Below, piece after piece: positions 15,739-24,605 of a DNA stretch of 46,414 nt. The stretch is from positions 1 to 46,414 of the forward strand of contig DDWY01000042.1 of assembly GCA_002347705.1 (NCBI GenBank), in the 5' to 3' direction. The stretch comes from Anaerolineaceae bacterium UBA2274 (GTDB taxonomy: Bacteria > Chloroflexota > Anaerolineae > Anaerolineales > Anaerolineaceae). Within the stretch, counting starts at the first letter, position 1; every line of letters starts with the position of its first letter. A model generated the notes under the pieces. It did not search any database, was not told where the DNA came from, and saw only the letters and a program-made list of their open reading frames with translations. The translations under genes were made by a program, and so were the position numbers.

Positions 15739-15739
15739 T

Positions 15740-17080
15740 TTACTCAGTAATGCCAAATTCCCTGGCCCTATCCTCTAAGAGTTTCTGATTTTTAGCGAGA
15801 TCCATTGGATATGTCAGATAGAAACCGCTAAATAGAATAGCGCAGATGATCCACGGGAAAGGAATGGTCCAGAGCATGGCTGTGTGCAAATCAATCCGGT
15901 CGGCGATGATGCCAAAAATCAAAGCCACGATCGCAGCAAAACCACTTTCTATAAAAGTTGTCATGGCAAAAGCAGTTGAGCGCAGTTCTGGCGGAACCAC
16001 CGCAGACATCATTGGCTCTTTGGAGCCCTTCCCAGGCCAGCTGATAAACAAGGCGGTCACAAAACTCAAGATCGTTAGAGGCAGGATTTCCCAATTATCT
16101 GTTTTCAAAAAGAGAAACAGGGTAAAAGGTATGCCAATAGTGACAGAGATTTGCCCAATGATCGTCCTGCCATACCTGGGACTTTTCTTGTCAGCCCAAT
16201 CGCCAAGAAAGCCACCGATCACATTGCTGATAGCCGTACCAACGATCATAGCCCCGAAGACCATCGGCGCCACTTGGGTGGATAGTCCTCGTTCTTCGAC
16301 TAGCCATAAGATGAGAAATGCGCCCATTATTACCCACGGCATTGAACCAGCCAAGCCTTGCAAAATAGCGACTCGAATGGTTGGAATGGAGAGAACTTTT
16401 TTGATATCACTAATCTGTGCGATATATTTCTGAGAGTCCTCTAAGGTCAGTTGACCTTTCATTTCTGGTTCAGCCTCACCTCTCAGAGGTTCGTCTACAA
16501 AAAGAAATATGACAATGCCGGAAAGAATACTGGCAATCCCCAAAATTACAAATCCATAACGCCAGGTCTCAGGTGTGGCCAGTCTTCCAAGCCCAACCGT
16601 GAAGATGATGATACCGAGTACCCCGACAGATTCCAATAGCCCGAGCATCCTGCCGCGGATCCTTGGCGCAAAGGTGTCAGCCATGATCGAGAAAGTAGCC
16701 GGCATCAAACAACCCAACCCTATACCGGAGATCACCCGCACAGCCAGCAATTGACTGAAGTTTTGCGTCAGGCCAACCGCGATCGTCCACAGTCCCCAAA
16801 ATCCGGTGCCCCAGAAAAGTACCGTCTTGCGGGAATGACGGTCTGCCAGGTATCCCCAAAAAGGCGAACTGAGGGATTGAAGCAGGCTGCGGATAAACGT
16901 GATCCATGAGAGGTTTCGAAAGCTCAAACCCCAAAGTTGCCTTAATACCGGACTGAAAATTGACATTGCCTGTGCTTCGCCCTGATCAACGAAATATCCC
17001 AGCGACAGGGCGAATAAGGTCTTCCACTTTGCGCGTTTTACAACTGGCGTTTGAGCAACCTCGGTTTCTATGACATCCAT
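15740..17080 (-). CDS. Major facilitator superfamily transporter
   Basis: This 446-residue inner-membrane protein has about twelve predicted helices in two halves with a central loop (about residues 205-230, acidic). The MFS loop motif after helix 2 is present as GYLADRHSRKTVLF (residues about 72-85), and a related one follows helix 8 (GGFLGDWADKKSPRYG). It resembles the spinster/sugar-phosphate type of MFS carriers rather than drug pumps, but the substrate cannot be read from sequence. A strong ribosome site (GAGGAGG) precedes the ATG. It is divergent from the GH31 glycosidase, so uptake of a sugar released or used by that enzyme is a reasonable guess. Confidence 0.86.
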   Translation of the reverse strand: MDVIETEVAQTPVVKRAKWKTLFALSLGYFVDQGEAQAMSIFSPVLRQLWGLSFRNLSWITFIRSLLQSLSSPFWGYLADRHSRKTVLFWGTGFWGLWTIAVGLTQNFSQLLAVRVISGIGLGCLMPATFSIMADTFAPRIRGRMLGLLESVGVLGIIIFTVGLGRLATPETWRYGFVILGIASILSGIVIFLFVDEPLRGEAEPEMKGQLTLEDSQKYIAQISDIKKVLSIPTIRVAILQGLAGSMPWVIMGAFLILWLVEERGLSTQVAPMVFGAMIVGTAISNVIGGFLGDWADKKSPRYGRTIIGQISVTIGIPFTLFLFLKTDNWEILPLTILSFVTALFISWPGKGSKEPMMSAVVPPELRSTAFAMTTFIESGFAAIVALIFGIIADRIDLHTAMLWTIPFPWIICAILFSGFYLTYPMDLAKNQKLLEDRAREFGITE

Positions 17081-17178
17081 ATAATCCTCCTCAGATTTGA
17101 TTCCCTAATTTTACACGTTACTTCGCAAAAAACGGAATTTAGAGTTAAACTAAAACATTAAAACCGTTCGGAGGAACA

Positions 17179-19653
17179 ATGATCCAGGCTATTCACCCCA
17201 CACCCACCCCCAAGGCCAATCCTGCTGCCATCATTCATGAGGGCGATGCCCGGTTCACAATCCTGGCAAATCGGCTGATTCGCATGGAATTTGACCCGCA
17301 GAAAAAGTTTGAGGATCACGCCAGCCAGGTGTTCTTGTATCGTGAGCAGTGGGTTCCCTCCTTCAATTCCTGGAGGCAGGATGGATGGCTTCACATTGAA
17401 ACCGATAACCTCCATCTCCAATTTAAAGAAAAAGGACGCTTTCACTGGCGCGACCTGCACATTACGCTTAAACAGACTGGTCAAACCTGGCAATACAGCT
17501 ATCCAGACCAAAGCAACCTGGGCGGTACCATCCGAACTTTAGATAGTGCTGATGGTCGCCTTAGCCTGCCAGACGGTTTGATTTCACGCAGTGGATGGGC
17601 AGTGGTGGATGACAGCCATAGCCTGATTTTTGACGAGGACGAGTGGCTCCAACCCAGGGAAACATCTCCAGAAAAGCGGGATCTTTACTTTTTTGGCTAC
17701 GCGCAAGATTACCTGGCTGCAATTACCGATTACCAGCGTGTTTCCGGCAAGCCCGCTCTTCTGCCGCGTTGGGCGCTCGGAAACTGGTGGAGCCGCTATT
17801 GGGCATATTCAGACCAGGAACTGCTGGAGCTCATGGACACCTTCACGCAGCTTCACATTCCCCTCTCGGTCTGCATCGTCGACATGGATTGGCACATCAC
17901 TAAAACCGGCAACTCCAGCTCAGGTTGGACTGGCTACACCTGGAACAGAGACCTCTTTCCTGAGCCAGAGCAGTTTATTGATGAACTCCACCGACGCGGC
18001 TTGAAAACCGCCCTGAATCTCCACCCCGCCGAAGGCGTCCATCCCCATGAAGAAGCATATTTCGCCATGGCATCCGCGCTTGGGCAGGACCCTTCCGAAG
18101 GCAAGCCAGTTCCTTTTGACATCGCTAATCGCTCCTTCACGGAAGCTTATTTCAAGGTTCTCCACCACCCACTGGAGGATCAAGGCGTTGATTTCTGGTG
18201 GATGGACTGGCAGCAGGGTACGCAATCAGCAACAGCGGGTTTGGATCCCTTATTCTGGCTCAACCACCTGCACTACTTTGACCTCGGCCGCAAAAAACAA
18301 AAACGTCCCTTTATCTTCTCCCGCTGGCCAGGCCTGGGCGGGCATCGCTACCCAATCGGCTTCTCGGGGGATACGATCGTCTCTTGGGAAAGTCTGGCAT
18401 TTCAACCGGAGATGACCGCGACAGCCGCAAATGTTGCTTATGGTTGGTGGAGCCACGACATCGGTGGTCACTGTGAGGGGGTTGAAGATCCCGAGCTTTA
18501 CACCCGTTGGGTCCAATTTGGCGTTTTCAGCCCGATTTTCAGGCTTCATTCCACCAACAACGCGTTCATCGACAGGCGACCCTGGGCTTTTGGTAAAGAT
18601 GTTTTGGACAATGCCCGCTCCGCGATGCAGCTTCGGCATGCATTGCTGCCATTGATCTACACCGCTAACTGGCTCAACGCCAGGCAGGGAGAGCCGCTGA
18701 TCCTGCCAATGTATTATTCCTATCCAAATGAGGAAGCCGCTTATCAAGCCCCCAATCAATATACCTTCGCCCGTCAGCTGCTGGTCTCACCCATCACCCA
18801 GGCAGCAGATCCAAGTACCAAGCTAACGCGTCATGCAATCTGGCTTCCTGCCGGGCAGTGGTTTGACTTCTTCACCGCTGAAGCTTATGAAGGTGGGCAA
18901 TGGCTGACCCTTTACGCAGACCAAAGCCAGACCCCGGTCTTTGCTAAAGCTGGTGCGATCGTCCCATTGGATGCGGAAGCCCCTGCAAACGGGGTTAGAC
19001 TGCCATCCCGCCTCCAAGTTAAGTTCTTTGCCGGCGCAGATGGAAGTTATCAGCTCTACGAAGATGACGGGGAGACTCAGTCCTATCTGGATGGCAATTT
19101 CGCCATAACCAACTTCTCGCAGAGCCTGAGCGGTGAAACACTTGAACTGAAAAAATCCGGCGTGGAAGGAAAACCAGATTCAATTGAAGGTTTCCCGAAA
19201 GTACGGGATTACGACTTTAAAGTTATCGGGGTCAGTCTCCCAGCAGAGATCAAGGTAAGTGGTTTTGGAATAGATATGGCTTTTGAAAGTACATACGATG
19301 AATCCCGCAAATCTTTGGTGATCAGTGTAGCTGATGTGCCGGCTGATCAGGAACTTTCAGTTCACCTCACCGGCATGCAATTGGAATCATTCCAATCCAC
19401 CCCACTCTCCCGTCTTACGAGAATGATGCATTATTTCCGCGTTTCGACCCTGGCGAAAGGATTATTCATGCAGAAGCTGCCCTTGCTGCTCACCAATCCC
19501 GCCGCCATTTTTGAAATCTCAAACCATTTCACAAAATCGCAATTGCTGGCAATCTATGAAGCTATCGTCCCAACAAGCGCTAACAAACCATTGGGTGATT
19601 CCGGTTCAGCTTTTGAGACGATGATGATTGAAATGCGAAAATTGCTGATGTAG
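17179..19653 (+). CDS. Glycoside hydrolase family 31 (alpha-glucosidase/xylosidase type)
   Basis: This 824-residue retaining glycosidase has no signal peptide, so it acts in the cytoplasm. An N-terminal beta-sandwich (about 1-190) precedes the catalytic barrel (about 200-560). The nucleophile is Asp343 in FWWMDW and the acid/base is Asp398 in GFSGD; SIDMDWH-type substrate residues appear as VDMDWHIT near 235. Beta-sheet domains follow to about 720. GH31 enzymes release glucose, xylose or sulfoquinovose from alpha-linked sugars, and the exact substrate is not clear. The last about 85 residues, after the usual end, form a helical extension with a Leu-rich patch that I do not recognise. The ribosome site is CGGAGGA. 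It is divergent from an MFS carrier. Confidence 0.92.
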   Translation: MIQAIHPTPTPKANPAAIIHEGDARFTILANRLIRMEFDPQKKFEDHASQVFLYREQWVPSFNSWRQDGWLHIETDNLHLQFKEKGRFHWRDLHITLKQTGQTWQYSYPDQSNLGGTIRTLDSADGRLSLPDGLISRSGWAVVDDSHSLIFDEDEWLQPRETSPEKRDLYFFGYAQDYLAAITDYQRVSGKPALLPRWALGNWWSRYWAYSDQELLELMDTFTQLHIPLSVCIVDMDWHITKTGNSSSGWTGYTWNRDLFPEPEQFIDELHRRGLKTALNLHPAEGVHPHEEAYFAMASALGQDPSEGKPVPFDIANRSFTEAYFKVLHHPLEDQGVDFWWMDWQQGTQSATAGLDPLFWLNHLHYFDLGRKKQKRPFIFSRWPGLGGHRYPIGFSGDTIVSWESLAFQPEMTATAANVAYGWWSHDIGGHCEGVEDPELYTRWVQFGVFSPIFRLHSTNNAFIDRRPWAFGKDVLDNARSAMQLRHALLPLIYTANWLNARQGEPLILPMYYSYPNEEAAYQAPNQYTFARQLLVSPITQAADPSTKLTRHAIWLPAGQWFDFFTAEAYEGGQWLTLYADQSQTPVFAKAGAIVPLDAEAPANGVRLPSRLQVKFFAGADGSYQLYEDDGETQSYLDGNFAITNFSQSLSGETLELKKSGVEGKPDSIEGFPKVRDYDFKVIGVSLPAEIKVSGFGIDMAFESTYDESRKSLVISVADVPADQELSVHLTGMQLESFQSTPLSRLTRMMHYFRVSTLAKGLFMQKLPLLLTNPAAIFEISNHFTKSQLLAIYEAIVPTSANKPLGDSGSAFETMMIEMRKLLM

Positions 19654-19670
19654 ACAGGCAGCTAAAATCA

Positions 19671-19979
19671 TTATTCCTGAACCTGTTCCTCACCAGCTTC
19701 CACATCGATGACTTCTTCAGGCGGATGGAGCATACTTTTTTCTGCCTGCTCATACATCACAGGTTGGTCCAGCATGGCTTCATTCAGGATTTTTCGCGGA
19801 TAATTGCGCAATTCGTCTGTTGTCTGAACAACTTCACGAAACAGACCGTCTTTGCTCAATTTCCGCAGGAATGACCCAAACTCACCTCCAAATTTCTTGA
19901 TCCGATCCGGACCAAGAACAATGAAAGCGAGCGTGAGAATTAAAAGGATCTCAGACCAGCCAAGATTGAAGAATTCCAT
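19671..19979 (-). CDS. TatB-like twin-arginine translocase subunit
   Basis: This 102-residue protein has the TatA/TatB shape: a short N-terminal membrane helix (WSEILLILTLAFIVLGPDRI), the hinge GPDRI, then an amphipathic helix (GGEFGSFLRKLSKDGLFREVV) and a polar acidic tail. The GPDRIKKFGGEFG pattern and the longer tail fit TatB better than TatA. It inserts in the cytoplasmic membrane and helps hand folded, RR-signal proteins to the pore. It is the last gene of the tatC-tatA-tatB-like run, 11 bases after tatA. Whether it acts as TatB or as a second TatA cannot be settled by sequence alone. Confidence 0.82.
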   Translation of the reverse strand: MEFFNLGWSEILLILTLAFIVLGPDRIKKFGGEFGSFLRKLSKDGLFREVVQTTDELRNYPRKILNEAMLDQPVMYEQAEKSMLHPPEEVIDVEAGEEQVQE

Positions 19980-19990
19980 TTTCGTCCTTC

Positions 19991-20179
19991 TCAGGAAGGC
20001 TTGGGCTCGTCTGATTTATTTTCTTCATCAGACTCTTTCTTGCCGTTCAGACCTTCTTTAAATGCCTTGATGGCAGATCCCAACTCGCCGCCGATCTTTG
20101 TGATGCGACCAACACCAAAAACCAGCAGCAAAACCGCCAGGATCAAGATCACTTCAGGCCAATGTAAGCTACCAAACAT
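19991..20179 (-). CDS. tatA: Sec-independent translocase protein TatA
   Basis: This 62-residue TatA has the membrane helix WPEVILILAVLLLVFG, the conserved hinge with Phe-Gly (FGVGRITKIGGELG), an amphipathic helix (GSAIKAFKEGL) and a charged tail. TatA oligomerises to form the size-adjustable pore that lets folded proteins cross the membrane. The start is one base after the tatC stop, so it is cotranslated. It is followed by the TatB-like gene. Length and hinge are typical for Gram-positive-like TatA. Confidence 0.93.
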   Translation of the reverse strand: MFGSLHWPEVILILAVLLLVFGVGRITKIGGELGSAIKAFKEGLNGKKESDEENKSDEPKPS

Positions 20180-20180
20180 A

Positions 20181-20927
20181 TCACTCTACCTCCGGGCTTC
20201 CAGCTTCTGTGGCACGCCTTGCTTTGTATGCCAATAGCGAAAGCCCTATACTCAATAAATATAACCCAAATAACGGCAACATGAAAATTAGCATGTTTAC
20301 AGGATCACCGGTCGGGGTAATCACTGCCGATAAAACTGCAATTGCGACCAGCGCGACACGCCATCCCTTGGTCAAAAAAACGGGTTTAACGATCCCCACC
20401 CTGGTCAGAACAAATACCAACAGGGGCAACTCAAAACTCATTGCGATCCAGAAAATCAGATTGATCACAAACCCAAAGTAGGAACTCAACCGCAGCGTTG
20501 TGTTCACTTCCAGCAAACTGGTAAAAAATTTCATTGAGGCTGGCAGCATCACAAAAAATGCAAATCCGCCACCCGCCAGGAAAAGAATCGTTGCAAACGG
20601 GATAGCCACTAACAGACCCCGTTTTTCGCTCTTTTTCAGCCCCTTGCCGATGAATGAAAATAGTTGAAAGAATATCCACGGCAATGCAACAATCAATCCA
20701 ATCAACAGCGCGACGCGCATGTAGACCGATACGGACTCTGTCACTTCAATCACCTGCAGATTCTCCACCCCGCCGATAGGTCGGGCAAAGAAATCGAGCA
20801 CCGGTTTGACAAAGAAAGCACCCACAATGACACCAGCCATCAAACCCAGCAATGCCCGTAAAAGGACTTTGCGTAAATCCTCCAGGTGTTGGCCAAGGGG
20901 CATCTTTTCGAATGAATTATCTTCCAT
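20181..20927 (-). CDS. tatC: Sec-independent translocase protein TatC
   Basis: This 248-residue polytopic membrane protein recognises twin-arginine signals. Six helices are predicted. The N-terminal EKMPLGQHLEDLRKVLLR is the family hallmark (usually MxFxxHLxELRxR), and the periplasmic loop with FEL/FVLTRVGIV is in place. I use the ATG at 20927 (MEDNSF); an ATG 15 bases upstream lies inside the -10 box. The -10 box ends 6 bases before this ATG, so the transcript may have no leader. Genes tatA and tatB-like follow. Confidence 0.94.
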   Translation of the reverse strand: MEDNSFEKMPLGQHLEDLRKVLLRALLGLMAGVIVGAFFVKPVLDFFARPIGGVENLQVIEVTESVSVYMRVALLIGLIVALPWIFFQLFSFIGKGLKKSEKRGLLVAIPFATILFLAGGGFAFFVMLPASMKFFTSLLEVNTTLRLSSYFGFVINLIFWIAMSFELPLLVFVLTRVGIVKPVFLTKGWRVALVAIAVLSAVITPTGDPVNMLIFMLPLFGLYLLSIGLSLLAYKARRATEAGSPEVE

Positions 20928-20933
20928 GTTGGG

Positions 20934-20939
20934 ATTATA
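20934..20939 (-). promoter_or_regulatory. -10 box of tatC, implying a short or leaderless mRNA
   Basis: On the minus strand a perfect TATAAT ends 6 bases before the tatC ATG at 20927. There is no Shine-Dalgarno between them. The -35 position is poor. Confidence 0.45.
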
Positions 20940-20966
20940 CATAACCAGGACTGCTTTTGCCTGACT

Positions 20967-21506
20967 TCAGGCTATACCAAAAAATTTTTTGAGGTCTTTG
21001 GTGATTTTGTCATCATCAACTTTGCTGTCAAGATCATAAATGATCATATCAGGATACCGTTGGCTGAAAAAATCGCGCAGCGCAGGTCTGAAGGTAATTA
21101 CGCTTAATGCGCACTTTATTTCATCCACGATTTCCAGTGCTTTGGTCCAGCCCTTGCCCTGCTCCACTTCCAAAGGACCGATCTCGTCGCAAAAAAAGGC
21201 CTGGCATTCCTCTAAGTCAGTCAACTTCTGATCTACCCACTCAAAGGCTTCCGGATGAATTTGCCATTTTCCGAGCGTAAGTTTGCTGTCCATTTTGCTA
21301 AGGGTCATCAAAATCCTTTCATCACCGCTCTCCAGCCATTGGACCTTGATGGCAGTCTTTTGGGTTCCCTCAAATACAGCCGGTGAAACAAATCCACCAC
21401 ACTGAATGCCTTCAGCACTTAATGCTTGAACTAACTTTTGGCAGGTTTGGGTCTTTCCGCTGCCGCTCGACCCACATAAGCCAACGATTGCTGCATTAGG
21501 CTTCAT
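20967..21506 (-). CDS. THEP1-like nucleoside-triphosphatase
   Basis: This 179-residue P-loop protein has Walker A GSSGSGKT near residue 11 and the DEIGPLE motif near residue 120. The latter is the mark of NTPase_1/THEP1 proteins (usually DEIGxME), which hydrolyse nucleotides such as GTP and ATP. The start used is the ATG that overlaps the preceding stop (ATGA), not the in-frame ATG 27 bases further up. Its biological role is not known in most bacteria. It sits at the end of a run with M20 and PIG-L hydrolases. MobB-like activity is a less likely alternative. Confidence 0.7.
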   Translation of the reverse strand: MKPNAAIVGLCGSSGSGKTQTCQKLVQALSAEGIQCGGFVSPAVFEGTQKTAIKVQWLESGDERILMTLSKMDSKLTLGKWQIHPEAFEWVDQKLTDLEECQAFFCDEIGPLEVEQGKGWTKALEIVDEIKCALSVITFRPALRDFFSQRYPDMIIYDLDSKVDDDKITKDLKKFFGIA

Positions 21507-22690
21507 CAGGCGGATTTTGCCAACTGTTGGCAAGTCTCCAACAGAAATGTTGCGGCTATGATCAGGCTGCTTTCATCAATGTCCATGCATGGATGGTGCA
21601 AAGGAAAGCGCTTTTTTGGATCTTCTTTTCCCGCCCCCACGAAAAACATTGCGCCGGGCACTAATTGAAGGAATAGCGACATATCCTCCGATCCCATTAG
21701 TTTAAATTTATTTTCAATTTCAAACTCAGGATCCATCCTCCTGGCAGCCAAAATTGCTGTCTGGCAGACTGCTGCATCATTGACCGTCGGGGGTATTTTT
21801 GTCCCAAACTCGACCTCAACCTGACAACTGAAAGCTTCTGCTATCCCCTCACAAATCCGATTCGTAGAATTTACGATCACTCCTTCTGCTTCCTCTGTGA
21901 AAAATCGCGGCTTGCCGCTCATGAAGACACGATCAGGAATGACATTGTTATTCGAGCCGGCATGGATTTGGGTTATCGAGTAAACCCCACTATCCAGAGG
22001 ATCCAATTTTCGGCTGACAATGGATTGCAGAGCAGTGATCAAATGCGCGCTTGCCAAAATGGAATCCACCGCTTTCTGCGGTCTGCCGCCGTGTCCGCCA
22101 GTTCCATGAACTGTGATGCTCACATCTTCACATCCAGCCATCACCGGACCCGAAGTGATCCCCAGCCAACCTGCCGGTTCTTCTGGCCATAAATGCACCG
22201 CCATCGCGTAATCGGGCTGGATGAAATCAATTACGCCATCCGCAAGCATTGCAGCCGCTCCCTGGCCAATTTCTTCTGCTGGCTGAAAAAGCAAATAGAA
22301 ACTCCCGGATAACTCATTTTTCAGCTCTGCAAGAATTGTTGCGACTGTCAAACCAATCGCCACATGCCCGTCATGCCCACACGCGTGCATCATTCCAGCT
22401 TTGGTTGACGCAAAGTCAAGCCCGGTTTGCTCCTGCAAGGCAAGCGCGTCCATGTCGAAACGCAACAAAAAGCGCGGTCCAAGGTTAGTAGTCGGTAAAT
22501 GAGCTACCAACCCCGTCTTTCCAAATCCCAGGGAGACCTCAAACCCCAATCCTTCCAGCACTTGTGCCGCGTAATCAGCGGTCTGGACTTCCTCGAATGC
22601 AAGTTCTGGATGGCGGTGAAGATGTCTGCGGTGTTGACTGGCATATTCCTGAAGGGTTTGGGCAAATTGATAAATCTGAGAGTCGCTCAT
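21506..22690 (-). CDS. M20 family amidohydrolase (aminoacylase/hippurate hydrolase type)
   Basis: This 394-residue metal-dependent amidohydrolase belongs to the M20D group. The zinc-site motif MHACGHDGHVA (near residues 98-108) and the catalytic FQPAEEIGQGA (near 138-148) are both present, and GTGGHGG marks the dimer domain. Such enzymes cut N-acyl amino acids or indole-acetyl conjugates in the cytoplasm. The start overlaps the stop of the PIG-L gene by 4 bases, and its own stop overlaps the THEP1-like start. The exact substrate cannot be read from sequence. Length is normal. Confidence 0.9.
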   Translation of the reverse strand: MSDSQIYQFAQTLQEYASQHRRHLHRHPELAFEEVQTADYAAQVLEGLGFEVSLGFGKTGLVAHLPTTNLGPRFLLRFDMDALALQEQTGLDFASTKAGMMHACGHDGHVAIGLTVATILAELKNELSGSFYLLFQPAEEIGQGAAAMLADGVIDFIQPDYAMAVHLWPEEPAGWLGITSGPVMAGCEDVSITVHGTGGHGGRPQKAVDSILASAHLITALQSIVSRKLDPLDSGVYSITQIHAGSNNNVIPDRVFMSGKPRFFTEEAEGVIVNSTNRICEGIAEAFSCQVEVEFGTKIPPTVNDAAVCQTAILAARRMDPEFEIENKFKLMGSEDMSLFLQLVPGAMFFVGAGKEDPKKRFPLHHPCMDIDESSLIIAATFLLETCQQLAKSA

Positions 22691-23391
22691 AAGATCAACC
22701 TCCTGAAAGATTCAACGTAACGCCTCTCTTCTCCCCACCGGGTTCGTCTCCTTGCTTCCATCTGTTCCAGAAACGCAGCCGGCTCTCCAACCTGTGAGAC
22801 ATGCTCCAACAAAGCATCCAATCTTAATTGCCAGTTATGGCTTACATCCAATTCGAAGTTAGCCTCCACCGGCCTGCTGAGCCAAAGTTCCTCCACCTGG
22901 TGTGGGGGTAAGCCTTCATCCAAAAATTCCGGAAAGAAAGCAGAATTTCCTACTGCGGGGAAAATTGCGTCGATCACAATTTGACCTGCAGCCCGGTGGT
23001 CAGGGTGATTGATAAGTCCTGTCTGGTAAATCAACAATGGATCGAAAGTGGCTACGATGTCAGGGCGTGTCCTTCGGATCTCACGTGTAACCTTCCTGCG
23101 GGCTTCAATGTCAGGCACGAGGTATCCATCCTGGTAATCAAGAAAGTCAACCTTTCCAACACCAAGCTTTGCCGCAGCATTGCGCTGCTCTTTCTCTCTC
23201 ACTTTTTCCAAATTGTTGGGGTCCGGAAATTGAGGACTGACGCCCCTTTGTCCCATCGTCAGCAGTAGATAACTGACCTCATGCCCCTGCTTCACCCATT
23301 CCGCGATAGTCCCCCCCAAAAAAAACTCCGGGTCATCCGGATGGGCGAGAATAACCATTATGGTTTTTGATCTTTTCCACTCTGGAAACAT
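22687..23391 (-). CDS. PIG-L/LmbE family deacetylase
   Basis: This 234-residue zinc deacetylase of the PIG-L fold has the N-terminal metal motif LAHPDDPEFF and the second motif INHPDHRAAGQ. Related enzymes remove acetyl from N-acetylglucosamine in mycothiol, bacillithiol or GPI-type lipids. Here the neighbours (an M20 amidohydrolase overlapping it and an upstream RicT gene) do not name the substrate. There is no signal peptide, so it acts in the cytoplasm. It begins 10 bases after the RicT stop. Confidence 0.87.
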   Translation of the reverse strand: MFPEWKRSKTIMVILAHPDDPEFFLGGTIAEWVKQGHEVSYLLLTMGQRGVSPQFPDPNNLEKVREKEQRNAAAKLGVGKVDFLDYQDGYLVPDIEARRKVTREIRRTRPDIVATFDPLLIYQTGLINHPDHRAAGQIVIDAIFPAVGNSAFFPEFLDEGLPPHQVEELWLSRPVEANFELDVSHNWQLRLDALLEHVSQVGEPAAFLEQMEARRRTRWGEERRYVESFRRLIL

Positions 23392-23401
23392 TGTTAATGT
23401 T

Positions 23402-24592
23402 TTATCCCTGTTGAGGCGGATTATTTGTAGATTGGTCGCGCTGTGGGCGTGACTTTCTCCTGCGTCCTGAGTTGCTTTTCCGCTGCTCTTGCGGCTGACC
23501 TGCTTGATCCTGCCGGGTTTGCTGGCTGCTGTTCCGATCCTGTCTTTGCCCTCGGCTACTTTGGGAATTCTGCTCCCAGCTTGATCCCTGTCTATCTCGA
23601 GTATTTACATTTTGGGACTGACCACTCTGGCGAGATCTATCACTTCGCCTGTCGCGTCTTCCACTTGGTTTTGCTTCCCGAGGTTTTGGTGATTCCAGGC
23701 GCACCACCTCCACATCTTCATCTCGTTCAGAAAATGAGAAATCTTCAACTTCCTTTAGAGCGGTTTTTTCCTCCAGAACACCAGTTTCAAGTTCCGTCCG
23801 GGTAAACTCCACGCGTCCCTTTTCGGGCAAATCAACCAGAACAGAGTCTTTAAGCGGCATGATCTGCAGCACCTTACCCTCACCAAGAGGTGTGTTTATC
23901 ACCTTCTTCTTCTTGGGTAAATTTTTGCGGGCTTCATCATACATTTCGTACTCATATGCCAGGCAACAGCGCAGACGCCCACAAATGCCGGTAATCTCCA
24001 TCGGCGTCAGAGAAATATCCTGCGCCTTTGCCATCTTTATCGAAATGGAACCGAATTCTGTCAGAAATCTGGAACAGCAGCGCTTTTCGATCCCGCAGGC
24101 TCCAATGCCAGATAGAGCCTTGGCTGCATCTCTGGGGCCAACCTGCCGCATTTCAATCCGACAACCCTGGAACATATGCGAAACATCCCGGATAAAGTTC
24201 CGCGGATTGAAGTTCGTGCTCGATTCATAATTGAGATAGATGGTCAGTCTCGAATAATCGAGACTATATTCTGCATCCACAACTTTTATACCTTCATGAC
24301 CAGGATCAAGCAGATATTTTGCTACTGCACTGACGACTTCTTCCTCTTTTTCAGAAATTTCCGCTTTTCGCTGCAAATCTTCTTCGTTTGCAACGCGTTC
24401 TATAACCTGAACCTCGGATGGACTCTCAGGTTGCGGCAGATTAACGGCCGCAACCCTTCCAATTTGTTTTCCTCTGGCAGTATTAACTACTACCAGTGCA
24501 TTTCTATCAACTTCCAAATTTTCAGGAAGCATAAAGCTATAAGTTTTGCCTATCGGCTTAAATTGAACACCTATGTAACTTGTTTCAGACAT
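23402..24592 (-). CDS. ricT: PSP1-domain protein RicT (YaaT-like)
   Basis: This 396-residue cytoplasmic protein has a PSP1 domain with the cysteine pattern of B. subtilis RicT (GACGIEKRCCSRF and ICGRLRCCLAYEY), about residues 160-230. RicT works with RicA and RicF in a complex that carries an iron-sulfur cluster and helps RNase Y-dependent mRNA maturation. The last about 90 residues are a disordered tail of Gln, Arg and Ser. The start is taken at the ATG at 24592 (MSETSY); an in-frame ATG 36 bases upstream overlaps mrp. Neither has a clear ribosome site. RicA and RicF are not seen here. It is cotranscribed with mrp. Confidence 0.86.
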   Translation of the reverse strand: MSETSYIGVQFKPIGKTYSFMLPENLEVDRNALVVVNTARGKQIGRVAAVNLPQPESPSEVQVIERVANEEDLQRKAEISEKEEEVVSAVAKYLLDPGHEGIKVVDAEYSLDYSRLTIYLNYESSTNFNPRNFIRDVSHMFQGCRIEMRQVGPRDAAKALSGIGACGIEKRCCSRFLTEFGSISIKMAKAQDISLTPMEITGICGRLRCCLAYEYEMYDEARKNLPKKKKVINTPLGEGKVLQIMPLKDSVLVDLPEKGRVEFTRTELETGVLEEKTALKEVEDFSFSERDEDVEVVRLESPKPREAKPSGRRDRRSDRSRQSGQSQNVNTRDRQGSSWEQNSQSSRGQRQDRNSSQQTRQDQAGQPQEQRKSNSGRRRKSRPQRDQSTNNPPQQG

Positions 24593-24605
24593 ATTGGCGA
24601 TTATA

